Shown piece by piece: positions 1 to 9,198 of a stretch of 64,000 nucleotides of DNA. Under the pieces are notes generated by a model, which saw nothing but the letters and a program-made list of their open reading frames with translations, did not search any database and had not been told where the DNA came from. The position numbers were made by a program, and so were the translations under genes. The stretch comes from Taibaiella soli (GTDB lineage Bacteria; Bacteroidota; Bacteroidia; Chitinophagales; Chitinophagaceae): contig NZ_QKTW01000022.1 of NCBI RefSeq assembly GCF_003236175.1, positions 62,001-126,000 on the forward strand, given 5' to 3'. Every line of letters begins with the position of its first letter. Position 1 is the stretch's first letter.

Positions 1-118
1 GAGAAATAATGTTTTCATAAGCAAGTTGCACGAAAAGAAACATCAGTCAGATGATTTGCCATTTTAAATGTTGCTGATTATGTACATTGATGGCATATCA
101 GTTAATTAAACTAACACT

Positions 119-943
119 ATGATAACCGAACAAGATTTTGCAGCCATCGACAAAGAGGTTCAGGAAAGCCTGAATGCAGTATTTGATTACATAAGACAGC
201 ACCACCCATCAGATTATGTTTTGCTGTTAGCAGATGGTGAATTTAAAGAAGAATATCTGCATACTACTCCCAAATATGAACCCTATGTGATTGACAGCAG
301 GGAAGATTTCTATATCGACGAAACAAGGGTTAAGTTCTTTGTTGAATTTCTCAAAACATTCTACACATTTCCCAAAGGCGGTACTGGTAGTGTTGAAGAC
401 AGTGACATCAGACAACAGATGGAACTCATGATTTATACCCATGTATGGGAGGCCAAACCTTTCTTGAAAAGATTGTATCGTATGGCACTGCTCTGTAATG
501 ACGGTATATATGAATGGAATGTCACCGTTCCTCCGATGGGCAAACATGAATTTATCAGGAATGAAATCAGACAGAGATTTGAGAACAAAGGTTTGAACTT
601 GTTCCAGGTAATGAAAAACGGATACCATAGTTCTTTAAGAAATGCTTTCGCTCATTCAGAATATTCATTCGATGAAAAGGAAAGATTGATCTGGCTGCAT
701 AATTATAGTGGTACTGCGTGGGAGTTAAAGAATATTTCTTACGATGACTGGAGCAGGCGGTTTACTTACTCCGTACTGTTAGCTTACCACCTCATAAATA
801 TTACGCATGATAGGCGTTCTAAAGTTGCACAGGACTTCGGTACCGATGTCTTTCAGATAAATCATCCAAGAGGTGATGGCAGTGTTTTGCCCGTCAATAT
901 TCGATACAGGGAACAGCACAACGCATTTGGCTTTGTAAGCTAA
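119..943 (+). CDS. HEPN-like hypothetical protein
   Basis: This 274-residue soluble protein has no signal peptide or membrane segment, and I do not recognise a named family. Near residue 180 it carries LRNAFAHSEY, which fits the R-x4-H signature of HEPN ribonuclease domains and lies in a predicted helical region. HEPN proteins are common RNases in abortive-infection and toxin-antitoxin systems, so an RNA-targeting role is possible, but this is inferred from one motif. A terminator follows the gene, and a SEC-C gene plus a nuclease-like gene come next on the same strand. The ATG at 119 follows an AT-rich leader. The same motif also occurs in Abi-like and RiboL-PSP-HEPN proteins of unknown activity. 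Confidence 0.6.
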   Translation: MITEQDFAAIDKEVQESLNAVFDYIRQHHPSDYVLLLADGEFKEEYLHTTPKYEPYVIDSREDFYIDETRVKFFVEFLKTFYTFPKGGTGSVEDSDIRQQMELMIYTHVWEAKPFLKRLYRMALLCNDGIYEWNVTVPPMGKHEFIRNEIRQRFENKGLNLFQVMKNGYHSSLRNAFAHSEYSFDEKERLIWLHNYSGTAWELKNISYDDWSRRFTYSVLLAYHLINITHDRRSKVAQDFGTDVFQINHPRGDGSVLPVNIRYREQHNAFGFVS

Positions 944-968
944 CCGATGAAGACATACGATTATACTA

Positions 969-995
969 AAACGCCAATCAACGTTGGCGTTTTTA
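969..995 (+). terminator. Intrinsic terminator after HEPN-like gene
   Basis: Arms AACGCCAA and TTGGCGTT form an 8-bp stem followed by a T-rich run (TTTTATTTT). It lies 26 bases after the stop codon of the preceding gene, so that gene is probably transcribed separately from the SEC-C gene. Confidence 0.75.
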
Positions 996-1041
996 TTTTC
1001 TACTATTAACCAGCTATACTTTTCACACCCCATTTCAAAAA

Positions 1042-1680
1042 ATGATAACTGTCCCTAACGAGAACGACCCAGATGTAATAAAGCTGTTGAGGATCGTAAA
1101 CGCTACTCATGAACCAATCGGGGTAGAAATAAAACCGGAACCCAATGCCAAAGTAATTGACTGCTTTAATGTGGTTAAAAAGAAGGTTGAAGAATCAGGA
1201 GGGAAGTGCATTTGCGGATGGCAGGTATGGAAAGACGATTACCTGATTGAAGCCGAAGCACACGCTGTTTGGGAAACGCCGGAAGAAGAGTTAATTGACC
1301 TTACGCCCAAAGGTTTACCAGTTCCGGTAACATCAATCCTGTTCGTTGAAGATGAACGTATGAACTATCAAGGGAAACAGATTGATAGCGTTAGAATGAA
1401 TATTACCAATAACAAGCTGGCAGACGATTTGATTACAGTATGTAAGAAAATCTTTCAGTTCGGAAATGAAGGTGATCGTGCAAATTACTATGACCTGAGC
1501 CAGATTATGAATCCGGAACAATTGCATCACTTGAAATACCTGCATGGGTTAAAGGGACTAATAAATATGATGCTGCAAAATGGCGGCTCTAAAAGAAGTC
1601 AATGCCCCTGCGGTAGTGGTATGATCTACAAAGATTGCCACGGAAAGAACTTGCTATCTATAATTAATCGGATAAAATAA
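1042..1680 (+). CDS. SEC-C motif protein
   Basis: A 212-residue protein with a C-terminal SEC-C zinc motif: CPCGSGMIYKDCH at about residues 188-200, in the CxCx8CH pattern first known from the SecA tail. The rest (residues 1-180) is not recognised. SEC-C modules bind zinc and are often appended to accessory or defence-type proteins as interaction modules. Only 4 bases separate its stop from the next gene, so the two are almost certainly co-transcribed and probably work together. A second pair of cysteines (CICGW, about residue 56) is present in the N-terminal part. The function is unknown. Confidence 0.7.
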   Translation: MITVPNENDPDVIKLLRIVNATHEPIGVEIKPEPNAKVIDCFNVVKKKVEESGGKCICGWQVWKDDYLIEAEAHAVWETPEEELIDLTPKGLPVPVTSILFVEDERMNYQGKQIDSVRMNITNNKLADDLITVCKKIFQFGNEGDRANYYDLSQIMNPEQLHHLKYLHGLKGLINMMLQNGGSKRSQCPCGSGMIYKDCHGKNLLSIINRIK

Positions 1681-1684
1681 TTTT

Positions 1685-3451
1685 ATGGGATTTGTGAATG
1701 TTATTGAATACCGGCATGTTTTCGATGAACCATGTCCTGAAGTGGGTTCATTAGTGGCCAATCTACCATCAAAGTTCGTAATTGGCTTATTGGCCATTAT
1801 CAACGACACCTTGACGATAAGAGGTGAATCTGTCGATACCCAGGAATTTCTTTTGTATTGCATGACTGTAAACATCACGCCAGCTATTAGGACGAAAATA
1901 TTTGAGCGAGTACGCCCCCTGATCCTATCAGGACGGCACCAATTATTTTCCATCCCCTACACCGTTGAGTTTGTGAACAGGGAGCTTATTAATTTCCGGG
2001 AAGAAGATGGAAATAGGAAGGTCGATTTTGCAGCCGACGAACTGAATTTTTTCAAAGCTTATATCGCCGTTACGGATGATATGGTACAACGAGAAGTGAA
2101 AAAAAATGAAGAGGCAATAATAGCTGCGGCAACGGAAGGCGGTGTTAATCTTATCAAACTCATGTGGCCACACTTGATTAAACAATTTGAGTTTACCAAT
2201 AGACCCGATCCCATTTATGAGCGATTCAGAGGTAGAGCATTGATGTCTTACCTCGAATCCCACGAAAAGTATAAAGAGTATGCGCTGTCCTATTTTCAGT
2301 CCTTTGGCTGCGCCTCTGGACAGGAATATCTTAACCGGATTGAATCCTTGATTGTTAGGAACCTACAGAGGGAACAGTCAGACGATCCTATGTCTTATTT
2401 CTTCCGTATCAGGGTAGATCAACCGGAACCAGTATTTGAAGGAATGGTAATTGACCCGGAACAAGTTCGTAACAATGAAAGCAAGCAAATAGATTACAGA
2501 GGCTTAAAAGAGAAACCGCTATTTCAATTTGAGAAGAATGAATATGTTGTACCGCATTGGGATTATCTGTATAATTCTTTGGTCACTGGATTGCTATTTG
2601 CTTTTCATCGCAAGTCAGGAGTGAAGAAAATTTCCCGTGATTTTGACGGTTTTAAATCAACCATCTCAAGGGAGTTCTCTGATGAAATACTGTTCAGAAA
2701 TACCATGAAGAAATGCTTCGGCAGAGCGAATGAAACACTGCTTTTTTTTGAAGATAAAGAAGTCTTTAACCCTGATTGTTATTACAGAAGGGGAAGGAAT
2801 GTGTTTGTAATTGAATTCAAGGATTACCTGTTGGCTACAGATGTGATCCAATCCAGTTCATACGATGCAATAAAGAATGCAATTGATGACAAGTTTGTAG
2901 GAGATAATAAAGGTGGTGAAAACAAAGGAAAAGGAATCAATCAACTTGCCTGGAACATCGAATATCTTATCAGGAATAAAGAGAAATTTTATGAAATTGA
3001 TGAATTGGCTAAGGCAGAAAATTTGGATATAAGTGACCTGATATTTTACCCTGTCATTGTACAGACAAATATCTATTTCGACATACCGGGGCTGAATGAT
3101 TACCTCGATGAAGTGTATCAACAACGGATTAAGGATGTGAAGCAGGAGCATAAATACTTTGCCCCTTTGACTATGATTAACTTCCAATATTTTTACGAAC
3201 ACATCTTACAGTACGCGGATTCCCAATTGCAATTTGAAGAGGAGATAATCTACTATCACCATTATACCTATGCCCTAAAGCGTGAAGCTCAAACAACAGG
3301 TGATGAAAACCATTGGTTCTATTCCTTATCACCATTCAGTTTGCTTGAATCTGAAAAAAGCCAAAGCCTTGTAATGTATAGACGTGAAGACATTCTGCGT
3401 ACAATTAATGAATGCTGGCAAATTGCTGACACAGATGTACCAGAAAAATAA
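1685..3451 (+). CDS. PD-(D/E)XK nuclease-like protein
   Basis: A 588-residue cytoplasmic protein. Asp364 (in NPD) is followed 13 residues later by Glu377-x-Lys379 (in VIEFKD), the spacing of a PD-(D/E)XK nuclease core, and a downstream helix contains GINQLAWNIEYL, which could supply the Q-x-x-x-Y-type residues found in several such nucleases. Residues 1-330 are predicted mixed alpha/beta with no recognised family. It is translated directly after the SEC-C gene. I infer a DNA nuclease effector, probably a defence protein, because of the catalytic-looking motif and the HEPN-like neighbour. No helicase or methyltransferase is nearby, so it is not a classical restriction system. Confidence 0.6.
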   Translation: MGFVNVIEYRHVFDEPCPEVGSLVANLPSKFVIGLLAIINDTLTIRGESVDTQEFLLYCMTVNITPAIRTKIFERVRPLILSGRHQLFSIPYTVEFVNRELINFREEDGNRKVDFAADELNFFKAYIAVTDDMVQREVKKNEEAIIAAATEGGVNLIKLMWPHLIKQFEFTNRPDPIYERFRGRALMSYLESHEKYKEYALSYFQSFGCASGQEYLNRIESLIVRNLQREQSDDPMSYFFRIRVDQPEPVFEGMVIDPEQVRNNESKQIDYRGLKEKPLFQFEKNEYVVPHWDYLYNSLVTGLLFAFHRKSGVKKISRDFDGFKSTISREFSDEILFRNTMKKCFGRANETLLFFEDKEVFNPDCYYRRGRNVFVIEFKDYLLATDVIQSSSYDAIKNAIDDKFVGDNKGGENKGKGINQLAWNIEYLIRNKEKFYEIDELAKAENLDISDLIFYPVIVQTNIYFDIPGLNDYLDEVYQQRIKDVKQEHKYFAPLTMINFQYFYEHILQYADSQLQFEEEIIYYHHYTYALKREAQTTGDENHWFYSLSPFSLLESEKSQSLVMYRREDILRTINECWQIADTDVPEK

Positions 3452-3693
3452 AGGGAGAAACCCCTCGTGTTTTCTGCTTTATAAAATTAATATTTGCTTA
3501 TAAAGGCACAAAAAACCACTTTCACCAACATAAAAAACACTTTGAAGTATTAAGTCATAAAAATGAAACACTTTACTTTGACATTCTTATAACCAAACGC
3601 TTATAGTCGTAAGACTATGTTTGTGGTATCTCGAAAACCCTTCCACCCGTATGAATAGACCTTGACGGAGATACCCAAAATGTATAAATCACT
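3452..3693. other. Intergenic region with inverted repeat
   Basis: This AT-rich gap holds a perfect 6-bp inverted repeat, ATAGTC-GTAA-GACTAT, at 3603-3618. It also has several CACTTT repeats (around 3519, 3537 and 3569). It probably contains the promoter of the next small gene, but I cannot place it with certainty. Confidence 0.35.
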
Positions 3694-3990
3694 ATGGAGA
3701 AGGAAGAAGACAAAAAAAGATTACTACCCATTGAGAAATACAAACATTTTAAGGGCATTTATTTAGAAAGGACAAAAGAGTATTACCTCTGTGATTTTTA
3801 CGAAATAAGAATGCCTGATGATTCGGTTTTATACAGGGTGCTAATGGATTTAAGCGGTAATGACCATATTGCGGAACTGCACTGTATAGAAGGCAGCTCA
3901 TGGAAATTTATTGGCGTACCCGACACACTTCCTACAGAATTAGAAGCGATCCTGTCTGATTGTATTATAAATTATTGTCTGAAAAAATAA
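3694..3990 (+). CDS. Small hypothetical protein
   Basis: This 98-residue protein is not recognised. It starts with a lysine/glutamate-rich helix and continues as mixed beta/alpha sequence without signal peptide, cysteine clusters or membrane segments. It is convergent with the HU gene and shares a bidirectional terminator with it. Similar short unassigned genes are usual in Bacteroidota accessory regions. The start codon follows an ACCCAAAATG stretch with an AAAATGTATAAATCACT leader and no clear ribosome binding site. Confidence 0.6.
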   Translation: MEKEEDKKRLLPIEKYKHFKGIYLERTKEYYLCDFYEIRMPDDSVLYRVLMDLSGNDHIAELHCIEGSSWKFIGVPDTLPTELEAILSDCIINYCLKK

Positions 3991-3999
3991 TAGTCTGAT

Positions 4000-4036
4000 A
4001 AATGCGAATGCCACCATATCGGTGGCGTTCGCATTT
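4000..4036. terminator. Bidirectional terminator
   Basis: Sixteen-base arms (AAATGCGAATGCCACC and its partner, one G-T wobble) enclose the loop ATATC between the converging stop codons at 3990 and 4055. The A and T ends allow it to work on both strands. Confidence 0.85.
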
Positions 4037-4054
4037 AAACCTTACCTGTCGGTA

Positions 4055-4348
4055 TTACTTTCTTGGTGTTTTTGCCGTTGCTATTTGTGTAGAAAACTCT
4101 TTACCAGCTTTAAATTTTGGCACCTTAGTTGCTTTGATTTTTATCGTCGCACCAGTCTGCGGATTACGCCCGTTTCGTGCTGCCCGTTGAGCAACTGAAT
4201 AAGTACCGAAGCCAACAAGTGTTACCGATTCTCCTTTCTTCAAAGTGGTGACTACAGTATTAGTGAAAGAGTTTAATGCTTCTCCAGCTTGTGCTTTTGT
4301 AAGTCCTGCATCTTTGGCAATTTGGTCAATCAATTCTGCTTTGTTCAT
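4055..4348 (-). CDS. hup: HU family DNA-binding protein
   Basis: A 97-residue histone-like protein of normal HU length. It begins MNKAELIDQIAKDAGLTKAQ, then has the core GFGTYSVAQRAARNGRNPQT with the conserved GRNP turn at the tip of the beta arm, and ends in a basic tail. HU bends and compacts DNA and assists recombination and replication. It lies inside accessory DNA, where mobile elements often carry their own HU copy to support integration or regulation; a host housekeeping copy is equally possible. Confidence 0.95.
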   Translation of the reverse strand: MNKAELIDQIAKDAGLTKAQAGEALNSFTNTVVTTLKKGESVTLVGFGTYSVAQRAARNGRNPQTGATIKIKATKVPKFKAGKEFSTQIATAKTPRK

Positions 4349-4444
4349 TGAAATCTATTTTAAGAAGTTGATGAAATACTTATCAAATATAATAGTATAA
4401 CCTTTTTATAAACAGATTATCATACACTTTAACGTCCTATACAT

Positions 4445-5656
4445 CTAATAGTTAGACTTTAATTGTTCCAAAATTATTTTGACATCATTAAATTTAGGTT
4501 TGCAAAAGACTTTTATTGCAATTTCTGGATTTTGCCCTGTATAATCCCTGACTATGAGGCAAAGAATATCATCAGTAGAGCTATCCTCCATTTCTTTTTG
4601 AAGTATGTCGTCCTCAAGCATGGATGCCTGTTGGAATAACCCCATCCTGAATTGAGGGAAAGATTCGCTATCGAAAATATAGACCCTATTTTCATAATTG
4701 CTTAAAGCATGTTGCCTTCTCTTTTCTTTTAGCTTAGAAATTACTTGCTTTAGTACCGCCTCTCTATCTACTGTGTGGGTTGTCGATGTTTCATACCGAT
4801 AATGTCCGGGTGCATCAGATGCTTCGGGTGGAATTAGATATGCACGTACATCACAAGTATTTTCATGCTCCATTTGCAGTCGCTTTTCTTCAGAATAATT
4901 GACTACAGAAAAAGTTCCTTCTTCATCTGAATCGTTGCAATCAATTGTATGTATAAGCCCGTTGTGTTGATTGAATGTTTTTATGAAATGATCTATCTTG
5001 TTTTTGAACTTTTGCTTAGTGGCGTTATTTACTGTTTTGCTAAATTTTATAGAAAAGATCATTCCTACATTACTCTGTAATTTAGGTTGGAGTTCATCCC
5101 TAATCTTTATTGACAAATGACCGGTTAGCTCTTTTTTTACATCTAATCCGATCAACCCTGGCATATACAATTTACGGCATTCAAAAAGGTATTCTATATT
5201 GCCTATAGTAAAGGTTCCTTCCTTTTCTTGATTTCCTTCGGTGATCTTTTTATTGTTGGGAATATTGTTAATGTCCAGAAGACGGAAGGTAAATAGTTCA
5301 AAAAAGTAGCTTCTTAGATTATCAAGATTACGTTGCAGTTCTTTAATCGTTTTAAAGAAACTTGGCTCCAGAGTTTTAGCGTATTCAATGAGCAACGCAT
5401 AATCCAAAAGTAAAATGGTGCTGCTCTTATGATCAATGTTTACTAATAATTGGTGTAGCCAGTTTTGTTCTGTAATTGGCGAACCTGCTTGTTCTGCGTT
5501 AAAGAATGGAAGGCCAAAGGTGTTTTTGAATACGGTGTAAATGAATTCAAATTGTGCTGCGAATGCTATCTTATTAGGATTAGATGGTAAGTTGGATAAG
5601 CGTTTTTTAATTTCGGTATTCCATTCTTCCAATAGGTTTCTTTTGGGTTGTTGCAT
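4445..5656 (-). CDS. Hypothetical protein with nuclease-like motif
   Basis: A 403-residue soluble protein, not assigned to a family. A stretch at about residues 110-165 (FFELFTFRLL, then EGTFTIGNIEYLFECRK) resembles the order of elements in restriction-endonuclease-like folds, but has E-C-R where E-x-K would be expected, so nuclease activity is doubtful. The C-terminal half contains a charged helix (KLKEKRRQHALS) and acidic runs. It is the last gene of a minus-strand run that starts with the RHS mini-toxin group, 17 bases downstream of a secreted protein gene, and may be co-transcribed with it. Confidence 0.5.
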   Translation of the reverse strand: MQQPKRNLLEEWNTEIKKRLSNLPSNPNKIAFAAQFEFIYTVFKNTFGLPFFNAEQAGSPITEQNWLHQLLVNIDHKSSTILLLDYALLIEYAKTLEPSFFKTIKELQRNLDNLRSYFFELFTFRLLDINNIPNNKKITEGNQEKEGTFTIGNIEYLFECRKLYMPGLIGLDVKKELTGHLSIKIRDELQPKLQSNVGMIFSIKFSKTVNNATKQKFKNKIDHFIKTFNQHNGLIHTIDCNDSDEEGTFSVVNYSEEKRLQMEHENTCDVRAYLIPPEASDAPGHYRYETSTTHTVDREAVLKQVISKLKEKRRQHALSNYENRVYIFDSESFPQFRMGLFQQASMLEDDILQKEMEDSSTDDILCLIVRDYTGQNPEIAIKVFCKPKFNDVKIILEQLKSNY

Positions 5657-5673
5657 TTAACTACACGGATATT

Positions 5674-6678
5674 TTATGGTTTGCTTTGTTGCTCTTTCAT
5701 AGTCTTCAACCAAGCTTTGTACATTTTCTCAGGCATTTCTCTATAGCCCAAATCATACAGGTGAATGTATTGCTGTTCCATGAGTGCATACGTATTTGCT
5801 GCATTGTCATTCTTATTTGCTTTTTCGCGTTCGTACAGTTTCTTTAATGTTTCTGCACGTAGTAACATAGCATTGGGATTTGTTGCATGGTATTTAAGTA
5901 CAGTATCGCAACATTTCAAAATAAAGCCATCATAGTAGTTGTGTGTCTTCCTTTCGTAACCCTGCGCGAGATCTACCAAACAAAGGGCTATGCTCTGTTG
6001 ATTGCTAAGTGTATCCATATAAAGGCTACCCTGAATTGCTTTGAGCGGAATATAATTGGCTGTAGCGATCATTGCGTCCGTAGGGAAGCTGCCATTCGTG
6101 AGTTCTGTATTATACCATCCCTTTTCTGGAATATAGTTCCGAAGGTATAGATGATTGGGAGCAAGGGTAAGCCAGCAGGTCGCACGTAATTCGTCCGCTA
6201 TTATCTTGTACAGATAGGGCATACTATGACAGTTGCCCTTATGCGAAGTGAGTAATGTAGTAACCAAAGTATTTCTCCAATCCTTAGTGCCGTCAAAGTC
6301 TTCAAAGTTGTATTCATAAGGCAAATAGACTATTCGTGCAGGTGAATCTATAATGATACTCGTAGTATCTTTTAGCACCTGAAAAATAGCCTGGTTTTTC
6401 AATAAATCGGTATTTTTTCGTTCTTCAGTTCCAACGGCATTTGATAACCATGAATAAGCTAAAGTTCCCAACTTGTTGCAGGCAGCATTCCATTTAATGC
6501 TGTCAAGTTTATTGTCCAGATAAACATTTTCTGTGATAAAAACAGCATTGCGAAATGACCTCGGTTCATTGTTTTGTAGCAGGGAATTTATCGAGTTAAA
6601 CGCAACGTCATACTGTTGCGCATAAAGGTTTATCACGCAACAAAAAAGAAGTGTAAGTCCGAGTAGTATTTTTTTCAT
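5674..6678 (-). CDS. Secreted transglutaminase-like protein
   Basis: A 334-residue protein with a clear signal peptide (MKKILLGLTLLFCCVINLYA, cleavage near AQQ). It contains GNCHSMPYLY, followed about 25 residues later by LTLAPNHLYL and then by NTELTNG, a Cys...His...Asx order typical of transglutaminase-like cysteine peptidase folds. It is clearly paralogous to the gene at 8197-9198, sharing NAVFITEN, CHSMP and the C-terminal YREMPEKMYKAWLKT motif. The two copies flank the RHS-core gene and its partner. The substrate is unknown; an envelope or periplasmic role is inferred from the signal. Confidence 0.65.
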   Translation of the reverse strand: MKKILLGLTLLFCCVINLYAQQYDVAFNSINSLLQNNEPRSFRNAVFITENVYLDNKLDSIKWNAACNKLGTLAYSWLSNAVGTEERKNTDLLKNQAIFQVLKDTTSIIIDSPARIVYLPYEYNFEDFDGTKDWRNTLVTTLLTSHKGNCHSMPYLYKIIADELRATCWLTLAPNHLYLRNYIPEKGWYNTELTNGSFPTDAMIATANYIPLKAIQGSLYMDTLSNQQSIALCLVDLAQGYERKTHNYYDGFILKCCDTVLKYHATNPNAMLLRAETLKKLYEREKANKNDNAANTYALMEQQYIHLYDLGYREMPEKMYKAWLKTMKEQQSKP

Positions 6679-6724
6679 TTAGCAACAACAAATCACAACC
6701 AGAAATAAGTAGGTTGATATAGGA

Positions 6725-7231
6725 TTATGGGTAGATATACAAATAGCCTGTTTCATCATTAATATTAGAAGCAATTTGCCATGTAAATAGCTGATAAATT
6801 ATTGCATTCTTTTCCTCTGGGGTAATTCCATCTTTTAAAGAACGGGAAGTAAAAAAGTATGTGATGAAATTTTCTTTACCCAACTTTGCAACGGAATCAA
6901 CCTTGTCATTGGCAATTACTTTATGGAAATGCCATTTTTTTTGTAACTCCTCTGAAGAAACTGATGCCTTAATTCCTTGTCCTTTTAATAGTAATTCTTT
7001 CAAGTTATTTTTATAGCTGTCATATTTGAGGCTATTTTTATCACCTCCAGCCATGTAATTATAAAGTGAATGGTTTTCCACAACATATTTTACCGTATCG
7101 CCTTCATTGTAAATGGGAATAGCGATAAAGCTATCGTAACGGGTACGGTAGTTAAAAATCCGGTCATAAAAATCCATCTGTTGCGTAGTGAAACTGCACA
7201 AAACAAGTAGTAGTAAAGGAAGTGTTCGCAT
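6725..7231 (-). CDS. Hypothetical exported protein, possible immunity partner
   Basis: A 168-residue protein with a short hydrophobic N-terminus (MRTLPLLLLVLCSFTTQQ) suggesting export. I do not recognise the family. It begins two bases after the stop codon of the RHS-core gene, the usual position of an immunity gene for a polymorphic toxin, so an inhibitor of that toxin is a reasonable inference. No direct sequence feature proves this; it could also be an unrelated envelope protein of the same operon. Confidence 0.5.
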   Translation of the reverse strand: MRTLPLLLLVLCSFTTQQMDFYDRIFNYRTRYDSFIAIPIYNEGDTVKYVVENHSLYNYMAGGDKNSLKYDSYKNNLKELLLKGQGIKASVSSEELQKKWHFHKVIANDKVDSVAKLGKENFITYFFTSRSLKDGITPEEKNAIIYQLFTWQIASNINDETGYLYIYP

Positions 7232-7233
7232 GA

Positions 7234-8187
7234 TTATGGCTTTTTGACATCTTGAAGTGGCGCACTTAATTCCGCAGCAGGTATTGTTACGCCGCCATAG
7301 GTGGTTTTCTGCGGGTCGCCGGTTGATTTTCTGGAAAGATTTTCTACTTTAACTGCATCTACTTCTTCCAATTCAACCCCATTAGCATTTTGTCCCGCTC
7401 TTGCTGTTCCCTGGTCATAATCGTATCCATGACCTAATAGATCATGTGCCAAACCTACTCTTGGTGTCCGGTCTTCACCGCGACCATTATCCCTATTGAA
7501 AGGATCATATTCTACGTCTGAACCAGTTGGCTTATGATTAGCAACATTATCTTCTGATTCGGGTGCGGTACTATTTATTGATCTGCCATTTAATTTAGGG
7601 TCAGAAATAGTATGGATTTCTTTACTGTCCTGAAGAACCCCAACTCTACGGCTAAGTTCTTTATCATCTTTTTTTACAAGGTCGATGTCTTTCGTTACTT
7701 GTAAAACATAACCATCGTTCCCTTTGTAGCGAGAACCATTTTCACTGTAAAGTTTCCCTCCCCGGTATGTTACATAGTGGTTGGAAAATGCACCGGCTTC
7801 ATCCTGTGTCCTGAAAGCTATACGGATTTCCCTACCATCAGGGTCTTTGTATAAGATAGGATTATTTGCACAAAAGGCATACGGGCTTATACTTGGATAC
7901 TTACTGGCAAGGGGGTCAATAGCTAACCATCGGGAAGGAGAACTATTAGTAAACGTGGTATCATTTTCATTCAGCAAACGAACGATCTTTTTCGTTCTTG
8001 TATTGATAATGACAGAACCCATGCGTTGTAAGCTGTCCGTGTCGAAATGCTCCACATACTTGCCATGTGTGAGCGTGACAACGTTGCCCTTTTTACCTAT
8101 TGCTTTGTACGGGTTATAGTCCTGCGCAGCAGCAGTAAAGGCAGCAGACAGCAATAGTAATGACGAAAGGAGTTTTATGTTTCGCAT
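7234..8187 (-). CDS. Secreted RHS-core mini-toxin, metallopeptidase-like tip
   Basis: A 317-residue protein with a signal peptide (MRNIKLLSSLLLLSAAFTAA). After it comes a single RHS-associated core, WLAIDPLASKYPSISPYAF then NNPI and DPDGRE (about residues 88-120), which normally ends giant RHS proteins. The variable C-terminal part holds LAHDLLGHGYDYD and, about 20 residues later, ELEEVDAVKVEN. This resembles the zinc-binding His and Glu pattern of M91-type toxin tips, although the motif is HDLLGH rather than strict HExxH. A peptidase toxin is therefore inferred. It lacks the YD-repeat cocoon, so it is a detached tip with its own export signal. A candidate immunity gene follows by two bases. 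Confidence 0.65.
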   Translation of the reverse strand: MRNIKLLSSLLLLSAAFTAAAQDYNPYKAIGKKGNVVTLTHGKYVEHFDTDSLQRMGSVIINTRTKKIVRLLNENDTTFTNSSPSRWLAIDPLASKYPSISPYAFCANNPILYKDPDGREIRIAFRTQDEAGAFSNHYVTYRGGKLYSENGSRYKGNDGYVLQVTKDIDLVKKDDKELSRRVGVLQDSKEIHTISDPKLNGRSINSTAPESEDNVANHKPTGSDVEYDPFNRDNGRGEDRTPRVGLAHDLLGHGYDYDQGTARAGQNANGVELEEVDAVKVENLSRKSTGDPQKTTYGGVTIPAAELSAPLQDVKKP

Positions 8188-8196
8188 AAGTGAAAA

Positions 8197-9198
8197 TTAT
8201 TGCTTTTTTATTTGAATAGTGACTTTTGATTTTTTTAGTTGTTCTGCTATTAAGCGATTGATTTCCTGGGTTTCCTGCTTCTTCTTTTCGTCTTCTATCG
8301 TTTTTAACCAGCGTTCATAGGCTTCTTTAGGCATGTCCTGATAGCCTGTGCCATCGATCTTCGCATAGGCAGCGTGCATTTCTTTGTAAGCAGCATATTC
8401 GTTAGGATGGTTGGGCAGATCATCAACGCCTTTAACACCTGCAGCACGAATCATCCGCATGGTACGCTTGGTGATTTCATTTTCATCTATGATTAATGCG
8501 GTGAGATTTTTAGGCTCCAGTTGTTCTATCTTTTTACGCATCTGCGCTGCAAAATCATCATAGCCGAATTTATCCATGTATCCCATCAATAAATCGGAAA
8601 GGCAATAGACCCAAAGTTGCTTTTGTGAAAAAGTATCAAGAAACGTTTTGTTCTTGATAGCAGTTGCATTAATGTATCCAGATTGAATCATCCATTGGGC
8701 GCTTACGATATTGCCGTTTGTCGTTTCGTAAAATAACAGGTTGCCATTATTGTCAGGGAATTGGATGAATGAATGTTGCGGCGAAATTGAAAGCCAGGCT
8801 TTCGCCTTTAATTGCTGCGCAATCATTAGATATAAAAGAGGCATGGAATGACATTGCCCGGAATTGGTTGCGATCAGCTTGGAAACAAACATCTTCGACC
8901 AATCCTTGTCGCCCATGAAATCATCAAAATCATATTTCAGCGGTGGAACATTCATCGTCGTGTTCCTTTCAGCATAGTAGTAGCTATTATCCCTCTGGTT
9001 CAATTGCTGTATGCCATATTTCAAGGCAAGCTGATTACTGGTGTCAAGTTTTTCGCGCTTTAAAATCTGACGTACCAGGTTTACCCGGTGATGAATAGCA
9101 TTTGAATACTGTGAGTAAGAAATAGTATTATTATAGAAAGCGTTTTCAGTAATGAATACGGCATCGGCAAGAGAAAAGTTTTCGGGGTTTAGTTGCAA
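8197..9198 (-). CDS. Transglutaminase-like protein, probable 3' part of a frameshifted gene
   Basis: A 333-codon open frame paralogous to the secreted gene at 5674-6678: SGQCHSMPLLY, then ISPQHSF and YETTNG in Cys-His-Asx order. Its only plausible start is the TTG at 9198, yet homology to the paralogue continues upstream (KIYRDAYSKLLQLNPENF) to a stop near 9261 with no ATG. One extra A in the A4 run at 9225-9228 (minus strand) would join this frame to the upstream reading frame that has the signal peptide. I therefore read it as the C-terminal part of a split gene. The C-terminal tail is lysine-rich. Confidence 0.6.
   Translation of the reverse strand: MQLNPENFSLADAVFITENAFYNNTISYSQYSNAIHHRVNLVRQILKREKLDTSNQLALKYGIQQLNQRDNSYYYAERNTTMNVPPLKYDFDDFMGDKDWSKMFVSKLIATNSGQCHSMPLLYLMIAQQLKAKAWLSISPQHSFIQFPDNNGNLLFYETTNGNIVSAQWMIQSGYINATAIKNKTFLDTFSQKQLWVYCLSDLLMGYMDKFGYDDFAAQMRKKIEQLEPKNLTALIIDENEITKRTMRMIRAAGVKGVDDLPNHPNEYAAYKEMHAAYAKIDGTGYQDMPKEAYERWLKTIEDEKKKQETQEINRLIAEQLKKSKVTIQIKKQ

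Noticed and set aside
4002-4190. Plus-strand frame over HU
   Set aside because: It is the antisense of the HU gene and contains the terminator.
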